From: Neptunomonas concharum
GTDB lineage: Bacteria > Pseudomonadota > Gammaproteobacteria > Pseudomonadales > Balneatricaceae
Direction: 5' to 3'
Length of the DNA stretch: 64,000 bases
NCBI RefSeq assembly: GCF_008630635.1
Contig: NZ_CP043869.1
Span: 62,001-126,000, forward strand
Position numbers and translations under genes: made by a program. This document shows, in pieces, positions 27,616 through 36,547 of this stretch. Position 1 is the stretch's first letter. Every line of letters starts with the position of its first letter. The notes below the pieces were generated by a model. It was given only the letters and a program-made list of their open reading frames with translations, did no database searches and was not told where the DNA came from.

Positions 27616-28284
27616 CTAGCGCTTTAAATACTCGCTGAAATCGATATTTCCCGCTGATAATACCGCTTGAATACGGTTATGGACATTTAGTTTGCGCAAA
27701 ATGGCGGAAACATGCGCTTTTACCGTTGTTTCAGCGATGTTTAGATTATAAGCGATCTGCTTATTTGACTCACCTTTAGACATGCGCTCTAGCACTAACA
27801 GTTGGCGCCGGGTTAACGAGGATAGCATTTCCGGTGCTATGGTCTTCTCATCCGGACGCGGTTGGCGTCGCATGTCTGGATTATGGGTGCGAATAATATC
27901 GGAAGGTAAGTACACATTACCCGCCAGAATTTGGCGCAATGCGTCAGTCATTTGATCTCGGGGAGAGGATTTGGTGATAAAGCCAACAGCGCCATAGGTT
28001 ATGGCTTGAAGCACAATCTGTTTATCTTCTTCGGCCGATACGATAACAACAGGAATGGTGGGTGACTCGTTACGTAGTGCGATTAAGCCGTTGAGACCAT
28101 TCATGCCGGGCATGTTGAGATCTAATAAGATCAGGTCCAAGTCATCGTGTTCTTGAGTGAGTAACAACGCGCTGTCTAAGGACTCTGTTTCCAGAAGTTC
28201 ACACTCTGGGAACCCCATATGAATGACGTTGATTATCGCTTCACGAAATAGCGGATGGTCATCAGCAATCAAAATTTTGTACAC
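27616..28284 (-). CDS. LuxR-family response regulator ErbR/AgmR
   Basis: 222 residues with a GTG start ([17 protein letters not shown]) preceded by GGGAG. The receiver has the phospho-acceptor in [10 protein letters not shown] and the Lys in FITKSSPRD. The C-terminal NarL/LuxR helix-turn-helix is [20 protein letters not shown]. In Pseudomonas ErbR (AgmR, PedR1) activates exaA, pqq and related genes. It is convergent with nahK, 11 bases apart. It is the best candidate reader of the repeated upstream elements in this window. Confidence 0.88.
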   Translation of the reverse strand: MYKILIADDHPLFREAIINVIHMGFPECELLETESLDSALLLTQEHDDLDLILLDLNMPGMNGLNGLIALRNESPTIPVVIVSAEEDKQIVLQAITYGAVGFITKSSPRDQMTDALRQILAGNVYLPSDIIRTHNPDMRRQPRPDEKTIAPEMLSSLTRRQLLVLERMSKGESNKQIAYNLNIAETTVKAHVSAILRKLNVHNRIQAVLSAGNIDFSEYLKR

Positions 28285-28335
28285 TCGCGTCTCCCACTCT
28301 CTTTATCATTATTGTTGTTGGGCATCCGGCCACGA

Positions 28336-28914
28336 CTATTCCAAGGTAAAGGGTTCTGGTTTCCCCTTGACCAATACTTGATCTGCTTCTTGCCAGCCAT
28401 CTGATCCGTCTCGATACCAATAGAGCTGAGAATAACCCCACTGTGCCGCCCGCTTAACCGCGTTCCAAGACATCCAACAATCTGCTGTGCAATATATCAC
28501 AACCGGGAAGTCTGGATTGTTAGCTGTTAGCTTCTCCAGATTGTGGCGAAAATAGGTTTCCCAAGCGGGGTCTAACTCGCCTTGGCCAACATTGGGTGTC
28601 CATATGCTGCCTGGAATATGCAGCCTTGGCTCCTTCTCAATAAAGAGGCCGTTTTTCCATATCAGAGGCTGTACATCCAGCAGCACTGGTTTAGGTGTTG
28701 TTTTTTGCAACTCAAGCAGTTGTACCGTACTGAGTGTCTCTGCCTGATCATGGCTTGGCGGGGTTGGACTTCGGTATCGGAACAACCGGTATCCGTCAAT
28801 AGAGAACAACTCACTGCTATCTTCAAATGCTTGTAACCAGTGATTGTTGGGCCCACTTTGAGCCAGCAGCGCTCCTGAAAAAAGTAAGCAGAGCCAAACG
28901 GCGATTTTTTTCAT
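28336..28914 (-). CDS. PQQ-dependent catabolism-associated CXXCW-motif rhodanese-like protein
   Basis: 192 residues with a signal peptide (IAVWLCLLFSGALLA). A rhodanese-like fold covers about 55-185, and the active loop is VIYCTADCWMSWNAVKRA, the motif that defines the PQQ-associated family (I recall TIGR03865; written CXXCW although the spacing here is CxxxCW). It is periplasmic; the role is unknown but the family occurs only with PQQ alcohol dehydrogenases. It lies 51 bases upstream of erbR on the same strand. Confidence 0.88.
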   Translation of the reverse strand: MKKIAVWLCLLFSGALLAQSGPNNHWLQAFEDSSELFSIDGYRLFRYRSPTPPSHDQAETLSTVQLLELQKTTPKPVLLDVQPLIWKNGLFIEKEPRLHIPGSIWTPNVGQGELDPAWETYFRHNLEKLTANNPDFPVVIYCTADCWMSWNAVKRAAQWGYSQLYWYRDGSDGWQEADQVLVKGKPEPFTLE

Positions 28915-28984
28915 CTTATTTCACCTTTTTGACATCAGTTATTACACCGCGTCAAAGTGAATGGATGAATCCTACCATGGAGCG

Positions 28985-29013
28985 AAAAAACCAGTACTAA
29001 AGTACTGGTTTTT
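28985..29013. terminator. Bidirectional intrinsic terminator
   Basis: AAAACCAGTAC-TAAA-GTACTGGTTTT is nearly a perfect palindrome with A and T runs on both sides. It lies 15 bases after the stop of the minus-strand LysE gene at 29029 and terminates that gene; plus-strand transcripts would also stop here. Confidence 0.85.
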
Positions 29014-29028
29014 GACCGTTTGATGGGG

Positions 29029-29646
29029 TTAATGACGGCTGGCTAAGTAAACCCCGGCACCGACCATGATTGAGCCTGCGGTGCGGTTAAGGTTTTGCAT
29101 AGCACGGTGAGAGCGGAACATCCGCCGTGCAGCGGAGGCCATCTTAGCAATCAGCATTAAGCCGAGCATGAGTGCCACTAATGTTAGCGCTGCGGCCAGC
29201 ACAATATCTTGTGGGTTCAGGATGGTCAGATCCATAAAGGTCGGCAAAAATGCGATATAAAATAGAATCACTTTTGGGTTTGATGCCGAGATAAGAAAAC
29301 CCTGCACAAAGCTCATCAGTCCATGTCGCGGATGTTTCTCAATGGGAGTATCGTCTAAATTAATCGGCGAGGTCCAAAGCTTCCAGCCTAAATAGCAAAG
29401 ATAAGCCGCTCCTGCTAAGCGGATTACAGTGAACAGCTCGCCCCAATGCTCCGCGATGGCGGCAAGTCCAAAACAAGCCAGTACTAAGTAGATAATATCG
29501 CTGATGGTCATACCGAGCGCTAAGAGGACACACGCCCGTGCGCCCTCTGTCATCCCTTTGGCTAAAATGGCAAAAACCCCAGGACCTGGTGTAATTCCAA
29601 AGATAAAAATAGCAATGAAGAAGGTAATTGCGCTCTCTAAGGACAT
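29029..29646 (-). CDS. LysE family translocator
   Basis: 205 residues with about six membrane helices. Family marks are GITPGPGVFAILAKGMTEG near the start and SASNPKVILFYIAFLPTFMD in the middle. It exports amino acids or related compounds; the substrate is not evident. AAGGTG precedes the ATG. It is of the same length as the LysE gene at 245-862 but clearly diverged, so the two are paralogues rather than a recent duplication. Confidence 0.9.
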   Translation of the reverse strand: MSLESAITFFIAIFIFGITPGPGVFAILAKGMTEGARACVLLALGMTISDIIYLVLACFGLAAIAEHWGELFTVIRLAGAAYLCYLGWKLWTSPINLDDTPIEKHPRHGLMSFVQGFLISASNPKVILFYIAFLPTFMDLTILNPQDIVLAAALTLVALMLGLMLIAKMASAARRMFRSHRAMQNLNRTAGSIMVGAGVYLASRH

Positions 29647-29663
29647 AGTTATTCACACCTTCA

Positions 29664-30257
29664 TTATTTTTGGGTGGCTTTATCACCCCAGATAGCTTTT
29701 AAGCGCTGATCGCGGCCACAGTTCCAGCGATAGTACTTATAGCGAACGGGATTGTTTTTGTAATAGTCCTGATGATAACTCTCATTGCCTTGGATTGGAT
29801 AGAAGGTAGATGCAGAAAGAATGGGTGTTACAACGGCTTGATTAGGGAACTGAGTTGTTACCTGTGCTTTGGAGGCTTCGGCTAGCTGCTTTTCTTCACT
29901 ATTGGCAACAAAAATGGCACTCAAATAGCTGTAGCCTTTATCACAGAATTGCCCTTTATCATCGAACGGATCAATATTTACCCAAAAGTGTGCCAACAAC
30001 TCGCTATAGCTAACGATGCTTGGATCATAAGTTATCTCCACCGCTTCGTAATGGCCCTCGTGGTTGCCGTTATAGGTGGGGTTTTTTAGAGTGCCGCCGG
30101 TAAAGCCAGAAATGACATCAGTGACTCCCTCCAGCTTTTCAAAGTCAGACTCCATACACCAGAAACATCCCCCTGCAAAGACCGCCTTATCAGCAGATAC
30201 CTGCGTCGTAAAAGAGAATAAGCCCATCAGTATTAAGAGTAGTGAAGTGGGTTTCAT
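29664..30257 (-). CDS. msrA: Periplasmic peptide-methionine (S)-S-oxide reductase MsrA
   Basis: 197 residues with a signal peptide (LLLILMGLFSFTTQVSA). The catalytic site is AVFAGGCFWCMESDFEKLEG, and the downstream Y-rich substrate pocket (YNGNHEGHYEAVEITYDP) and GNESYHQDYYKNN are intact. It reduces methionine-S-sulfoxide in exported proteins. The ribosome site GGAGAG lies 4 bases before the ATG. The resolving cysteine is likely in YRWNCGRDQ. Confidence 0.93.
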   Translation of the reverse strand: MKPTSLLLILMGLFSFTTQVSADKAVFAGGCFWCMESDFEKLEGVTDVISGFTGGTLKNPTYNGNHEGHYEAVEITYDPSIVSYSELLAHFWVNIDPFDDKGQFCDKGYSYLSAIFVANSEEKQLAEASKAQVTTQFPNQAVVTPILSASTFYPIQGNESYHQDYYKNNPVRYKYYRWNCGRDQRLKAIWGDKATQK

Positions 30258-30437
30258 CGGTCTCTCCGGTAATTAGGCTTAAATTTGCCTGTGTTCAAAA
30301 TGTATCCCTAAGTATGGCAGCCCAATGGGGTAAAGAGGTCACAAAAGTATCGCAAAAAATGTTAAGGCTACTGACACCATGCTGTCAGTAGCTGGTCTGT
30401 AAGCTAAGTACTCCATTAAACAAGAGGAGTAACCAAG

Positions 30438-30767
30438 ATGACAGGTGTAGTCGAAGTCGTGACATTTAGATTAGCAGAAGGCTTTACAGAAATGGATGTA
30501 GCTAAAACTTGCGAAGGGATTAATACTCTTTTAGAGACACAAGCCGGTTTCCAGTACCGCTCACAAAGCCATGATGGAAAAGGTAATTGGTTTGATATCA
30601 TCTATTGGGAAAATATGCAGGCCGCTCATGCGGGATCGGCCGTGTTTATGGAGCATCCTGCAGGTAAAGCTTTATGTACATTAATTGATGAAAATACCTG
30701 CGTTGTTCGACATATGCCGGTGTTAACATCGACGATGGCGTGTGAGGCCAGTAACCAAAGCGCATGA
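30438..30767 (+). CDS. ABM/dimeric alpha-beta-barrel-like protein
   Basis: 109 residues. The pattern VVEVVTFRLAEGF, then TLLETQAGFQYRSQ, then WFDIIYWENMQAAHAGS resembles the antibiotic-biosynthesis-monooxygenase/ferredoxin-like dimer fold. No catalytic residue can be named. GAGGAG lies 9 bases before the ATG. The WYL regulator begins 20 bases after its stop, so the two are likely an operon and this small protein may be what the regulator controls or needs. Confidence 0.6.
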   Translation: MTGVVEVVTFRLAEGFTEMDVAKTCEGINTLLETQAGFQYRSQSHDGKGNWFDIIYWENMQAAHAGSAVFMEHPAGKALCTLIDENTCVVRHMPVLTSTMACEASNQSA

Positions 30768-30787
30768 TCAACAGCGGATAAAAACAC

Positions 30788-31489
30788 ATGAGAAAAGCGG
30801 AGCGCCTGTTCCAGATACTGACCCTTTTGCGAGGTCGTCGCACCGTGATAACGGCAAAAGACTTGGCTGAGCGTCTACAGGTATCTGAAAGAACCGTTTA
30901 TCGAGATATACAGGCGTTGTCGCTTTCGGGTGTTCCTATCGAAGCTGAAACGGGAGTGGGTTATCGTTTACACACTAGCTTTAACCTTCCTCCCATTATG
31001 TTTGATCTGGATGAGCTGGAGGCATTACTCTTGGGTGTGCGGATGGTCCAAGGTTGGAGTGATGAGTCGCTTGGTCGGGCGGCAGATAGTGCATTGAATA
31101 AGATTCGCGCCGTATTACCTGAACGGCAACACCATGAACACACCATTAGACCCGAGTGGCTGATTGTGCCCGACTTTTATCGGGATCAAAGTGCTCCTTA
31201 TAGCCGCGAACTTCGAGCGGCTATTAAGTCTCAGTCGGTTCTCGAGTTGAGTTATCGGCGCGAGGATAGGGCTGCCTCCGTAAGGCATATCTGGCCGTTG
31301 GGTTTGGTGTATTGGGGGCGCACATGGACACTGGTGGCTTGGTGTGAGCTTAGAGAGGCGTATCGGATGTTTCGTTTAGATCGTATCGTGGCGCTGACCA
31401 TCTTGGAGCGCCACTTTACGACCTCCAGTACGTTAAGCTTGCAGCATTACCTTGCATTGCAAACTAAGCGATGTGAAGAGCAAGCCTAG
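30788..31489 (+). CDS. YafY-type HTH/WYL transcriptional regulator
   Basis: 233 residues. The N-terminal helix-turn-helix is LAERLQVSERTVYRDIQALS and the C-terminal WYL region includes LSYRREDRAASVRHIWPLGL and YWGRTWTLVAWCELREAYR, which corresponds to the W-x-L/Y positions of WYL. Such regulators bind an unknown ligand, in some cases nucleic acid or cyclic nucleotides. There is no defence-type neighbour here. Confidence 0.88.
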   Translation: MRKAERLFQILTLLRGRRTVITAKDLAERLQVSERTVYRDIQALSLSGVPIEAETGVGYRLHTSFNLPPIMFDLDELEALLLGVRMVQGWSDESLGRAADSALNKIRAVLPERQHHEHTIRPEWLIVPDFYRDQSAPYSRELRAAIKSQSVLELSYRREDRAASVRHIWPLGLVYWGRTWTLVAWCELREAYRMFRLDRIVALTILERHFTTSSTLSLQHYLALQTKRCEEQA

Positions 31490-31684
31490 GGATACTACGA
31501 GCAAGTCAGTCAACTTTGCTCTGACTTCCGTTATTCAACAATCGCCCTTCTTTAAAGTAAATACCGGAATCATCTCCCCAGTATCGCCCGACTTGACTTT
31601 CATCAAAGTCAGGGCTTTTACTTAATATTTGTTGCTGCTAAAGTTAGCGCACAATTTGATCAATAGCCAACAAGGAATGTTGTT

Positions 31685-32182
31685 ATGTCCAAGAAAGCTG
31701 AAAGTACTCGCTCAAAAAAACCTCATTCAATTCAATCTACATTTTTTGCGGTGATTGCTGGCTTAGCGTCTGGTTCTTACCTCAAAGGGATAGAGTACTT
31801 CGACGGTCTTATTGGACAAAACCCGTTAACACTCCTCATTCTTGCAGTGTCGAGCGGTTTACTTTTCAACTACTTCCCGATGAATTACTGGAAGAAATCT
31901 GTCATAAAGAAAGGAAAAGAAAACGGACTTGATTCTGCTCCACACCTTTCGCCGTCGCTTCCTTTTACTCTTATTCGTGTGACCTTTGGCATTATCGCAG
32001 TCCTCTCCATGCACTCATACACGGCCGATGCAAAGTTGTTTGATGAAGCTTTCGGACACACTAGTCTGACCTTTGGCATTGCTTTGATAACCGCAATCAC
32101 GTCTCTATTTGTATTTCCTGTGCTGGATATATACATGCGCCACCAAAACCTTAAGGCATCAATTCTAGGTGGGCTTAAGTGA
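31685..32182 (+). CDS. Uncharacterised multi-pass membrane protein
   Basis: 165 residues with a basic N-terminus (MSKKAESTRSKKPHS) and about four hydrophobic segments (about 18-35, 48-65, 98-115, 130-150). I recognise no family. It is monocistronic: about 195 bases without a gene before it and 224 after it. A moderate ribosome site (AAGGAATG) precedes the ATG. Confidence 0.6.
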   Translation: MSKKAESTRSKKPHSIQSTFFAVIAGLASGSYLKGIEYFDGLIGQNPLTLLILAVSSGLLFNYFPMNYWKKSVIKKGKENGLDSAPHLSPSLPFTLIRVTFGIIAVLSMHSYTADAKLFDEAFGHTSLTFGIALITAITSLFVFPVLDIYMRHQNLKASILGGLK

Positions 32183-32406
32183 CCTTTTTTTCTTTGCGCC
32201 TTTCTACGCTGCGATAGCCTGAGTCTGCCGATACAAATGACTCACGCCATGAAGGATTCTGCCAGCTGATTCAAGTCGTGTTCATTCGCTCCCGTGGTGG
32301 TGAAGCTATGTATCAAGCCTTGTCTTTCATCGCATACTCCCTAGCATTGGTCATATGGCCGAGTGTGCTAGAATAGTGCATATTTTGTTTTAGTTAAGGT
32401 AGAAAG

Positions 32407-32574
32407 ATGGCTGATAAACCTCAACCACCTGGGGAATACGATTGTTGTGAAAGTGGATGTGATCCCTGTGTATGGGATACCTACTACGAAGACTTAAAAG
32501 AGTGGCAAGCCGCTGAAAAAGCGCGAAAAGAGCAAGAAAGCCCATCAGGCGAAGGTGCGCAACCTAAGGAATAA
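32407..32574 (+). CDS. Oxidoreductase-like domain protein (small, Cys-rich)
   Basis: 55 residues. The core DCCESGCDPCVWDTYYEDL is the signature of the oxidoreductase-like N-terminal domain (PF09791), found alone in bacteria and fused in eukaryotic proteins; the four cysteines probably bind metal. The tail is charged and low-complexity. The ATG at 32407 follows GGTAGAAAG. It ends 6 bases before the next gene, so they are likely cotranscribed. Confidence 0.8.
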   Translation: MADKPQPPGEYDCCESGCDPCVWDTYYEDLKEWQAAEKARKEQESPSGEGAQPKE

Positions 32575-32580
32575 GCCTGA

Positions 32581-34032
32581 ATGTTGGCTATAAATAACAC
32601 CCCATGCAGTCATCGTCAGTTTTGGTACATACTCGGGGCGGTGTTTCTTTACTTGCTGCTCGTTCAGGTGCTGCAACTCATGGTGTCTGGCACAGCGGAT
32701 TTAGACCAAGCTGAACAGTTGGTGTTAAGTCAGGAGTATCGCTTAGGTTATAACACCCAGCCGCCTCTCTATACCTGGTTAACGAAACTGATTTTCGCCA
32801 TAACTGGGCCAAGCTTAACGGTACTGCTCGTACTCAAAGCTGTTATTTTATCGTCTATTGTCGTGATAGTGGCGCAAATAGCCCGGCTGTTTGCGTTAGC
32901 CTATTGGCAGCAGCTGATTTTGGTATGCTCCTTCCTGTTTATTCCTCAAATTAGTTGGGAATCTCAGCGTGATTTAACCCACTCTACCTTAGCGACCGCG
33001 TTATCAGCCGCAACTTTGTTACAGGTGCTTTGGTTAAGAAAAAACGCCACATTAGCCGGCTATGGATGTTTGGGCTTATTGGTAGGGCTTGGGCTGTTAA
33101 GTAAATATAATTTTTCAGTTTTTGCGGGGGCGTTACTGCTTACGGGATTACTCGTAAAAGGGTATCGTGACGTTATCTTTAATCGCAGAATTGCGCTTTC
33201 CATACTCATCACGGCTATCGTGATTAGCCCTCATTATTACTGGGTTTCACAGCATCTGGATATTGTTTTGGGCAGTATGCAAAAACTGAAAGCTGGGGAG
33301 GGGAGCTTCTTTACCGGTGTTGGGCAGGCGTATATCTCAGCATTGGCTTTTCTTAGCCCGTTATGGCTGTTTTCTTTGTTACTGATTCGAGATGAGCGGC
33401 GAGAGGTTGTTGGTTGTATTGAAGAGCAGCGGTTTGTCCTATGGTTGCCGATTATGATCCTTTTGCTCGTCACTGTTTTTGTTGGACTGACGGGTGCACA
33501 AGAGATAAAAGATCGTTGGTTCCAGCCTATGCTCTTTTTTATGCCGTTGTTGGTGGCGATGTTATATAAACCGACAACAAAAGGATTACATCTTTACGTT
33601 GGGTTGGCCGCGTTTTTCGCAATACTGATAGGGAGCGTGCTGAGCCTTAGAGTGGTATTTGCTGAAGAGTTTGGTCGTTATACTCGCCAAAATATACCCT
33701 ATGAGGTGCTCAGTCAGCGCTTAGAACAACAGGTCGATATATCAGGGAGCCTCTTTGCTGAGACCACCTTCATTGGCGGTAATATGCGTAACGCTTTTAA
33801 GGGAACTGAGGTGTTTACTCCTGACCGCATGATGGCTGATAGCACGGTAACGGGCTCAGCCGTTGTACTGTGCGAAACTCAGGATTGTAGCCGTGATGAT
33901 TTTGCCTCTTGGCTACTGACGAAACATGGTATCGATGTGCAGGAGCTTAATTTCGAGGCACTGGAAGCGCCGTATTATTTCTCAGCTACAAGGTCGCATA
34001 CGCTCTATTGGAGCCAGATTGATCTGCCCTAA
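32581..34032 (+). CDS. GT39-like (ArnT-type) glycosyltransferase family membrane protein
   Basis: 483 residues with about ten membrane helices. The N-terminal loop DLDQAEQLVLSQEYRLGYNT followed by QPPLYTWL carries the acidic residues and the QPPLYTW motif of the GT-C/ArnT group, which use polyprenyl-phosphate sugars to modify lipid A or proteins. The C-terminal part (about 350-483) is a periplasmic domain. The acceptor is unknown. Confidence 0.8.
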   Translation: MLAINNTPCSHRQFWYILGAVFLYLLLVQVLQLMVSGTADLDQAEQLVLSQEYRLGYNTQPPLYTWLTKLIFAITGPSLTVLLVLKAVILSSIVVIVAQIARLFALAYWQQLILVCSFLFIPQISWESQRDLTHSTLATALSAATLLQVLWLRKNATLAGYGCLGLLVGLGLLSKYNFSVFAGALLLTGLLVKGYRDVIFNRRIALSILITAIVISPHYYWVSQHLDIVLGSMQKLKAGEGSFFTGVGQAYISALAFLSPLWLFSLLLIRDERREVVGCIEEQRFVLWLPIMILLLVTVFVGLTGAQEIKDRWFQPMLFFMPLLVAMLYKPTTKGLHLYVGLAAFFAILIGSVLSLRVVFAEEFGRYTRQNIPYEVLSQRLEQQVDISGSLFAETTFIGGNMRNAFKGTEVFTPDRMMADSTVTGSAVVLCETQDCSRDDFASWLLTKHGIDVQELNFEALEAPYYFSATRSHTLYWSQIDLP

Positions 34033-34041
34033 ATGAGATGG

Positions 34042-34851
34042 TTATCCCGGCTTTTTGCCGGTTGAAGCGGCGCGTTGGGGGTTAAAGCCCCGAATAGCGA
34101 GTGCAGAGAACACCAGCGTTGACACGCCCGTGATGGCAAGAGCTGTGCCGTCGAGCTTCATGTAGAGCGCATGGCGAACCAGCTCGACGGCGTAGGTGAA
34201 GGGGTTAACGGAACAGATCCAGAACAACCACTCACTGGCTTCCTGCATTTTCCAAAGGGGATAGAGTGCAGAAGAGAGAAAAAACATAGGGAAGATCACA
34301 AAGTTCATCACCCCCGCAAAGTTTTCCAGTTGTTTAATCCATGAAGAGATAAACAAGCCAATCGCCCCTAGCATCAAAGCGACTAAAATAAGCGCAGGCA
34401 GAACCGTTAAATAGCCAAGCAAAGGTGGCTCAACATCCACCAACAAGGCGATGAGTAAAAACGCATATACTTGTAGTAGCGACACCAACGCCGTTGCAAT
34501 CAACTTACTGCTAAGTAGAAACCAGCGAGGCAGTGGACTCATCAACAAAACACGCATGCTCCCCATCTCCCGGTCATAGACCATCGACAATGAGCTTTGC
34601 ATACCGTTGAACAGCAAAATCATACAACACAGCCCGGGTGCGATATAAACCTCGTAGGTGATATAAGTATCGTAGGGTTCGATGATGGCGATGCCCAGTG
34701 CGGCTCTAAAACCTGCAGCAAACACAATCAGCCATAATAGAGGGCGAATCAGTGCGCTAAGAAAACGAGTACGTTGCTGGATGAAGCGCAAATATTCGCG
34801 TACCAAAATGCCGCTGAAGCATTGCCAGTAATGGCGTGTAGATAGTTTCAT
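34042..34851 (-). CDS. pedC: PQQ-associated ABC-2 transporter permease PedC-like
   Basis: 269 residues with six membrane segments. The sequence REYLRFIQQRTRFLSALIRP and MVYDREMGSMRVLLMSPLPR is typical of ABC-2 permeases, and this type (PedC, I recall TIGR03861) occurs in PQQ alcohol-dehydrogenase clusters. The ATG overlaps the ATPase stop by one base (TGATG). The cargo is unknown; export of a toxic alcohol or aldehyde has been suggested for the Pseudomonas putida phenylethanol cluster. Confidence 0.85.
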   Translation of the reverse strand: MKLSTRHYWQCFSGILVREYLRFIQQRTRFLSALIRPLLWLIVFAAGFRAALGIAIIEPYDTYITYEVYIAPGLCCMILLFNGMQSSLSMVYDREMGSMRVLLMSPLPRWFLLSSKLIATALVSLLQVYAFLLIALLVDVEPPLLGYLTVLPALILVALMLGAIGLFISSWIKQLENFAGVMNFVIFPMFFLSSALYPLWKMQEASEWLFWICSVNPFTYAVELVRHALYMKLDGTALAITGVSTLVFSALAIRGFNPQRAASTGKKPG

Positions 34852-35582
34852 CAGTAGCTGGCCCCGTCGCAGGTCAGAGTATTAAAAGCCTTTGAGAGTG
34901 AATCCTGCTGGGATAGCTCGCACAGACTATGGCCTGTAGCAGACGATAGCAGACGACCTTGGTGAAGTAATAAAACGCGATCTTCCAGTGTGATCTCTTC
35001 TATCAAGTGTGTGGCCCAAAGGACAGTCAGTTGTGTTTCATGGCATAGCTGACGTATATGCTGATTGAGTGCGCTTCGGCTTTGAGGGTCAAGCCCTGTG
35101 GTGGGCTCATCCAAGAGTAAAACCTCCGGTTGGTGCAGCAGCGCCCGAGCAATCTCAACCCGACGACGATGGCCACCATTCAGAGCGCGGACTTTTTCAT
35201 CAGCTCTGGCGAGCATTTGCAGCCGTTCTAATTCCTGTTGTATGCGCCCTTTGGCGGCTTTTCCTGAGAGTCCATGCAGTGCGGCATGATAAGACAGGTT
35301 TTGCTGAACAGTGAGATCCAAATCCAGCGTGCTCTGTTGGAACACGACCCCCAATTTCTGCATCACGGCAGTAGGATGCTGATTGAGAGCGAGTTCCCGC
35401 AGAAAAATTTCTCCTGATTGCTGAGCGTAGAGTCGAGTCAGTAAGGCAAACAGCGTGCTTTTACCGGCTCCATTAGGACCGAGCAGTGCTGCGAACTGTC
35501 CTGTTTCTAAGGCGAAGCTGACATTGTTTAGTGCCGCTTTTTTGCCATAGTGAAAACTGACCTGCTCGACCCGAATGCTCAT
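34851..35582 (-). CDS. PQQ-associated ABC transporter ATP-binding protein
   Basis: 243 residues from the ATG at 35580-35582. Walker A is GPNGAGKSTLF, Walker B is VLLLDEPTTGLD, and the switch His is in WATHLIEEI. The signature position reads LNGGHRRRVEIARALL instead of LSGGQ, a change seen in this PQQ-linked subfamily (I recall TIGR03864). The start shares one base with the stop of the beta-propeller gene (TAATG). Confidence 0.88.
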   Translation of the reverse strand: MSIRVEQVSFHYGKKAALNNVSFALETGQFAALLGPNGAGKSTLFALLTRLYAQQSGEIFLRELALNQHPTAVMQKLGVVFQQSTLDLDLTVQQNLSYHAALHGLSGKAAKGRIQQELERLQMLARADEKVRALNGGHRRRVEIARALLHQPEVLLLDEPTTGLDPQSRSALNQHIRQLCHETQLTVLWATHLIEEITLEDRVLLLHQGRLLSSATGHSLCELSQQDSLSKAFNTLTCDGASY

Positions 35583-36547
35583 TAGGATTTCACCACGATA
35601 CCCCAAGGATAACGGCCCACTTTAATCGATTTAATCGCCTTCATTTTGGCGACATCGATAACCGTTACATCACCGCTGATACCGTTTGTGGTGAGCAGGA
35701 GTGATTGGTCACTGTTAAATGCCATATGCCAAACACGGCGGCCTACCAAAATATAGTCGAGCACTTCATACGTTTTTGTATCGACAACGGCAACATGATT
35801 GGCCGGACCGAGTGCGACAAAGGCATATTTTCCATCGTCTGACAGCTTAACGCCTACCGGCTGTACTTTATCTGGGTGAACCCCTTTGATCTGGAAATTG
35901 ATTTTGTGAAGGATGGTACGGCTTTCGACATCGATCACAGAGACCGTCCCACCAATCTCTGAGCTGGCCCAAAGGGTTGAGTCATCTTTGCTGAATTCAA
36001 CATGGCGTGGGCGTTGGTCAACCAGCGTATTATCGTACAGCTGCATGGTTGTGGTATCGATCCAATGCACCATATTGGTGGTTTCACTGGTATTGACGGC
36101 AATTTTGCCGTTATAGCTGACAGCCATCCCCTCTGGTTCTACTCCCACATCGATCTGTGCCAGAACCTCGTTGGTTTCGGTGTCGACAACCGTTGCTAAG
36201 GCATCGTCTTCGTTGGCGATATACAGGTGCCTATCATTGGGGTGCAGGGCGAATTGCTCAGGGTCTTCACCCGAGGGTAACTCTTTGACGATGGTATGTG
36301 TTGCCAAGTCCATCACCTGAACCGTATCGGAGTCAGAAGCGCAGATGTACAGCTTGCTCTGATCCTTAGAAAGAATAATCCCGCGAGGGCGTTCCCCCAC
36401 GGATAGGGTATGGGTCACTTCAAATGTTTTTAAATCGATAACAGACAGGGTGTCATCTTTTTCGTTTGAAACATAGGCAACCTCTGCATGTAATAGCGTC
36501 GGTAGAAGACAGAGTGTTGCAGATGAGATAAGTCGACGTACTTTCAT
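35582..36547 (-). CDS. PQQ-associated YVTN beta-propeller protein
   Basis: 321 residues with a signal peptide (SATLCLLPTLLHA). Seven YVTN-type blades repeat the pattern VSVIDVESRTILHKI and AVVDTKTYEVLDYILVGRR. Such a secreted propeller without catalytic residues probably binds protein partners in the periplasm; it belongs to the PQQ ABC set (I recall TIGR03866). The ATG overlaps the TGA of the binding-protein gene (ATGA). Confidence 0.88.
   Translation of the reverse strand: MKVRRLISSATLCLLPTLLHAEVAYVSNEKDDTLSVIDLKTFEVTHTLSVGERPRGIILSKDQSKLYICASDSDTVQVMDLATHTIVKELPSGEDPEQFALHPNDRHLYIANEDDALATVVDTETNEVLAQIDVGVEPEGMAVSYNGKIAVNTSETTNMVHWIDTTTMQLYDNTLVDQRPRHVEFSKDDSTLWASSEIGGTVSVIDVESRTILHKINFQIKGVHPDKVQPVGVKLSDDGKYAFVALGPANHVAVVDTKTYEVLDYILVGRRVWHMAFNSDQSLLLTTNGISGDVTVIDVAKMKAIKSIKVGRYPWGIVVKS

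Noticed and set aside
28985-29013. TACTAAAGTA in this palindrome as another regulatory element
   Set aside because: It is part of a terminator with A and T runs after a gene end; the similarity to the AGTAGT elements is probably accidental.
32183-32406. An open frame reading MYQALSFIAYSLALVIWP just before the small Cys-rich gene
   Set aside because: Only 22 codons remain after its ATG, there is no ribosome site, and the promoter of the next gene should be here.
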